Source of the DNA: Artemia franciscana
Taxonomy: Eukaryota > Arthropoda > Branchiopoda > Anostraca > Artemiidae
Length of the DNA stretch: 64,000 nucleotides
Direction of reading: 5' to 3'
Assembly: GCF_032884065.1 (NCBI RefSeq)
Contig: NW_027062921.1
Location: forward strand, 1-64,000
Shown here: positions 59,846 to 64,000 of the stretch, piece by piece
Layout of the letters: each line of letters starts with the position of its first letter
Position numbering within the stretch: position 1 is the first letter of the stretch
The notes under the pieces: generated by a model
What the model was told of the DNA's origin: nothing
Database searches by the model: none
Seen by the model: only the letters and a program-made list of their open reading frames with translations
Translations under genes and position numbers: made by a program

Positions 59846-62555
59846 TTCATAAAACTTTAAAAAACCTTTTCAACCCCCTAATTGGGGCTGTGGATTCGAT
59901 GCTGAAAGTTCCATTTACATGACACAACAACTTTTCAGGTGAGGTGCGAAAAATGCCTCTTTTCTACTTCAACCTCTTATTGTCCTAATCTGTAAACGAG
60001 ATCCTGAAAGTCCAAAGTTTGTAAAATATCTTTATAACCATTACTATTGTCTTGCGGTGTTTTTTTTAGCTTTCTATTTTTGCTTTCATTATATTGCGTA
60101 GTTTACTTGGTCAGGTATTGAAATACATATTACGGGATTTTGAATTTGTTAAAGTGAAGGGCAAAAACTCTCTTACTTACTTTAGCCTCGAAGCGTTCTC
60201 ATTTCTAAACTAGAACCTTGAAATTTGAAGCTTTTTAAGGAATCTTTATAACCATTACTTTAGTTTTACGTTATTTTTGGTTTAGAATTTTATCGTTTAG
60301 TTTATTTTGTTAGATATATATATTACTTTATTAGATATAGAAATACGTATTACGACATTTTAAACTTGTTACATTTCTAGAAAGTAGATTGCTTTAAATT
60401 TTACATGTACAGATCTTTGGGAATACATTGAATATCTCTATTAGCTTAAATTTCCAGATTCAAACACTGTGTTTGTCTGTACCTTATGAATGAATAGTTT
60501 ACCTTTAAACTAATATTGCACTCTTTTCTCTTTTGTATCCTTTTTTAGATTTTTCTTTGTCAGCTTTCTATATTTTTGTTTTATGACTTTAAAATAAGTC
60601 AGCTTGATAATCCTAGAAAAACTTTTTGGCAATTTAAAAAGCCCTGTAGGGGTGCAGTGGGAGTGATATTTGCTTAGCAAGACAGCACCCAGAGAACCTA
60701 GCTGCAGCACCCCGCTGCATGCCCCAGAATTTAGTTCTAGTAATGAGAATTTGCGAAAGCCTCTCTACAACAATCACAACAAAGTGAGAAGAAGATCATA
60801 ATTTAAAACTACTGAATGTTTACGCATTTTAATCACAACAAGACCATGAGGTAATTAACCAGTTTCTAACAGATAAAAATGTAGTTTGAGGTGAAATAAC
60901 AGTTTGACGTACAGTCTAATCAATTTTAAGAAAAAAGTGCCATTATAAAATACATGAATTGGAAAGTAAGGCAATTTTGGTTTATATAAAATGGCACTGC
61001 CATCTAATTTTTAACTGTTCCAAATTTTTAACTGTCACCATAACCATGGGCTCAAACAGATGCAATCTCCCGTAAAACGCACATTTTTCCTTGATCTTTC
61101 AACATCCGAAAAGCATCTGATCTGTTCCTGAATTATGGCAAGTAAACACTTCCGTTGAAATATTTCAACCCAACTGTTAAAAGGCATGCAGCAAATAGCT
61201 TATTTTAAAATTAGTTTCAGCTGTGAAATGTAAGCCAAAGCAAATCATTTTTATGATTAAAAACAGCCTGATTACCAGCCACCATTTGTTTTTAAAACAA
61301 GCACCAGAATTATAAACTTGCAAACGATTTTGCTCGATTCAACTCTTATTATCTGTATATTAACGCATGTTTGGGACCCATTTGGTGCAGCCACTTTCGT
61401 TGCTGTATCCATGAGCTGTTTAACATGAGAAAAAGGTGGATCTGTGCCAACCAAGGATAATATCCACTTAGAAAATCCAAAGAACTGACAAAAGCTGACA
61501 CCACTTTATCGACAGTGGGTAATAAAAAAAAACATAAGACAGTCCCAGTGAAATGATAGCCCACCGGTGACTGGTGCAATATTCTTAACTCAGGCAAAAA
61601 ATTTCCTCGCGTACAGTAGATACAGCAAAATGCAGATATGCTCATATCAAATTACTTTATTTTTTTCTATATATTTATGAGGTAACGGCAAAAAGTAGAA
61701 ACTATGAATTGAAGGGAAAAGATTTTATAATAGATGCATTTTTTAACACCTCACTTGAAATATTTCAACGAAAGGCTAGATGAAATCTAACGGAAAATGC
61801 AAAACAGTGGTTTATACACGAAAACGCGTCTTTGTAAGCCTAAGGACAGATGAACGTTTTTAGTGATAGCATTTCATGAAAATGATGGGATCTTCTGACT
61901 ATTTTCTGAATCCAGGGAGCATTTTTTTTTCTTTTTTTCTAATGAAAATATCAAATGACATTTTTCTGTGAAAATACCAAAAAGACAGTATTTTTCAATA
62001 TGTAGGGGGTGGGTGCAAGTGCCTCCCCCCCCCCTAGTTGGCATCTGTTCCACAGCAAAGCCAATAATTCGTGATTAAATATTAATTAAGCGCACTTAGG
62101 CCACTAACATAAGATACAGCAACAGTCTTAATGGAATTTCCGCCGAACAAATTCTGCACATTAAATTCCAAGGGGGTGCGATGGAAACGTTACCTAGTGT
62201 ATATTGTAAAAGCTTCTGTCAGAATTTTAAATTTCCTGAAAGCAATGCCACTGCAGTAGTTTGAAAGACGTTATGTGAGATTTCTGTAGCGAATTTTGAA
62301 AGCCTTCCCCCATTTATATCCTACTCTTGCAATGATGATAATCAACCAGGATTTTGAGAAATTCAGACTTTTAATATTAAATTTTTTTCACAAGTCCATA
62401 GATCAGATGCTCACAAAGTTGTGGAAACTGCTATTAGTAATTAATAACAATAGAACGAATTGACAACCAGTTTTCAGTTTTTCCGTTCTCCCTTCAATTT
62501 ATGTTGTGTAACTAAACCCATTCCAAAATTATAAAGCCTAACTGCTTTTGCTTAG
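59846..62555. other. Unassigned intergenic DNA downstream of the channel gene
   Basis: No gene family or mobile element recognised. Two related blocks (near 59990-60110 and 60200-60350) share TCCTGAAAGTCCAAAG/ACCTTGAAATTTGAAG and TCTTTATAACCATTACT, so an old duplication is likely. Confidence 0.35.
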
Positions 62556-62629
62556 CTTCTGATGCAGATGAATCGTGGCTACAAACCATGATTCAAGCCT
62601 TTCAATTGCAGAAAAAGAGTATGCTCTGG
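62556..62629 (+). CDS. Weak candidate coding exon of an unknown gene
   Basis: Bounded by CTTTTGCTTAG and GTAAAA. Reads SDADESWLQTMIQAFQLQKK then SMLW, open across its whole 74 bases (2 + 24 codons). I do not recognise the sequence; the call rests on splice sites and amino acid make-up only. Confidence 0.25.
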
Positions 62630-63163
62630 GTAAAAAATTTATTTAAAACAAGAGGCATGTCACATAACCCTATCTCTTTAGAGGGCAGGTGATGACGAAA
62701 TTAATTTAAAAGGGAAATCTCTTTGGATTAAATGATATATCGCCTCTCCCTTGGCCAATGGCTGATAACTCTCTTGCAGTGCTATTTCAAAATTACAAAA
62801 TAATGATTAGATGACTCTAATTAAGACACTGCGGCTGGTGAAAGCTTAGCTTTATTCCGTGTCTTTTAATGACCTTAGGAAAGAAACACAGATCCTAGTA
62901 AAGAATGATTGAGAATTTAAATCAAGGCTGGCTGGATACCTAAAATAAATTGATCAATTAACAGATGCTGCAGCAGCCTGTCTTAATAAAAAGCTTTCAA
63001 AAAGGTCATGCTGTCTGAGTGTTTTACATTTTCTTTGGTCCAAGATGACCTACTTCTTTGGTCCATGCCAAAGCTTTGGGGAAGCTTTTCCTGTGTAAGG
63101 TCCATAAGTTTCAAAACTTTCCTGTAAAACTAATTGTTTCCATTTATACTGTTTATTTTCTAG
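62630..63163. other. Unassigned sequence
   Basis: No coding or repeat signal beyond two TCTTTGGTCCA direct repeats near 63033 and 63055. Confidence 0.3.
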
Positions 63164-63654
63164 AAAGGGATGGAGCCTTCTCTTTCGATATTGATATGTA
63201 CCATTATGATATGCAGGGTTACTGCTCAAAGCAAATTCGCATTTTAACGACTTCTGGGAACTACTTAAACCCAAAATTTTGATTTCAAAATAATTTAAGT
63301 CCCTATCATGTGAACCCCAATCCTAAAGAAACTACAGCAAATATTCCACACAGGCCTTCTCAATCTACTCTTCCACAATAGCCTTCTCATTCTGCTCTTC
63401 CACAAAAGTCTTCTCACTCTGTTCTTTTACAAAAGTCTCATTCTGCTCTTCCACAAAAGTCTTCTCACTCTGCTCTTTCACAAAAGCCATCTCATTCTGC
63501 TCTTCCACAAAAGTCTTCTCACTCTGTTCTTTCACAAAAGCCTTCACATTCCGCTTTTCCACAAAAGCGTCCTGATTCGGCTCTTCCAAACCCTATCCTC
63601 CAGCTGAGTAAGCTTAGAGACTCATTAGTTTTTGCAAATCAAGTTCGTCAGTAA
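63164..63654 (+). pseudogene. Repeat-rich reading frame broken by two stops
   Basis: One continuous frame runs from a possible acceptor (TTTTCTAG) through DGAFSFDIDMYHYDMQGYCS, a TGA at 63280, HVNPNPKETTANIPHRPSQS, a TAG at 63378, then about eight decapeptide repeats (SSHSALPQKP type) and ILQLSKLRDSLVFANQVRQ to a TAA at 63652. AATAAA lies at 63754. It could be a dead last exon or a chance frame through a 30-base minisatellite. Function unknown. Confidence 0.35.
63362..63590. repeat. 30-bp minisatellite
   Basis: About eight units of CTTCTCACTCTGCTCTTCCA plus CAAAAGTC. Most units are 30 bases; one is 27, still a multiple of three. Confidence 0.9.
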
Positions 63655-63659
63655 AGGCT

Positions 63660-64000
63660 CATTTAAGGCATTTTGAGGCTCGTCACTTTACAATTTCACT
63701 CGATGCCACTCTTACGTGTGGCTGTGTTATATCTCTTAAAGGTTTGGCTGTAAAATAAAAGTGTTTTTCAAGTTTTTTGGGGTTTTCTTTGTGAGTAGTT
63801 CTACTTTAAAAGTAACCACATTTACCAGTATAATGTGACAGTTTCTCGGTGGTAGAACTGCATGTGACACAGAGAATAAACAGTTTCAGGCGATATAATG
63901 CAATACTAAAGAAACTAACAAGCAAATTGACATAATTAGGCTAGAGTTTCAAAATGCTAATGAAACTCCAAAGATCTCAGAGAAAATTTCTATTTAAAAC
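63660..64000. other. Unassigned sequence at window end
   Basis: Holds an AATAAA signal at 63754-63759; no gene recognised. Confidence 0.3.

Noticed and set aside
61272..61645. Minus-strand frames with hydrophobic residues
   Set aside because: No family resemblance and no supporting signals; likely chance.

Overview
The window is eukaryotic, AT-rich nuclear DNA from an invertebrate. Its main content is one spliced gene on the + strand, an otopetrin-family (OTOP/Otop) proton channel. I recover seven exons (12499-12631, 25575-25689, 33328-33433, 45127-45291, 49987-50147, 54218-54419, 57912-58969). All junctions are GT/AG, phases match across every junction, and together they give about 645 codons ending in a TAA-, TAG- or TGA-type stop at 58967-58969. 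All 12 expected membrane segments of the family are present. At least one 5' exon with the start codon is missing; it lies upstream or was not recognisable. The protein looks arthropod-like, and the very long, repeat-filled introns suggest a crustacean or similar arthropod. That is an inference, not a proof.

Everything from 12.6 to 57.9 kb is therefore intronic to the channel gene, and the introns are dominated by repeats. Intron 1 (12.9 kb) holds a 47-bp satellite, a 360-bp tandem array, a 288-bp tandem array and a complete non-autonomous Helitron with a recognisable empty-site duplicate beside it. Intron 2 (7.6 kb) holds a broken LINE, small tandem repeats and a short MITE. Intron 3 (11.7 kb) holds a tRNA-derived SINE, a hAT MITE with a perfect 8-bp target duplication, a cluster of foldback repeats, a Penelope-like reverse transcriptase element and a LINE fragment. 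Intron 4 (4.7 kb) holds a 75-bp satellite with a higher-order period of about 440 bp. Intron 5 (4.1 kb) holds a decayed Helitron helicase gene. Intron 6 (3.5 kb) holds a 275-bp tandem family with a higher-order period of about 820 bp.

Upstream of the first exon (1-12.5 kb) are (TA)n blocks with retroelement tails inserted in them, a 2-kb inverted repeat, a 300-bp near-perfect foldback, a LINE reverse transcriptase relic carrying an in-frame minisatellite, and a second hAT MITE. Downstream of the stop codon are about five decayed tandem copies (period near 178 bp) of the last coding segment of the channel gene itself. Beyond them is mostly unannotated DNA, plus a weak candidate exon at 62.6 kb and a decapeptide-repeat reading frame broken by two stops at 63.2-63.65 kb.

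The most unusual items are the satellite-like decay array made from the end of the otopetrin exon, the head-to-tail Helitron copies with an internal CTAG/5'-end junction, the repeated insertion of one retroelement tail into (TA)n tracts, and the giant foldback region. No bacterial operon, CRISPR array or prokaryotic system is present.
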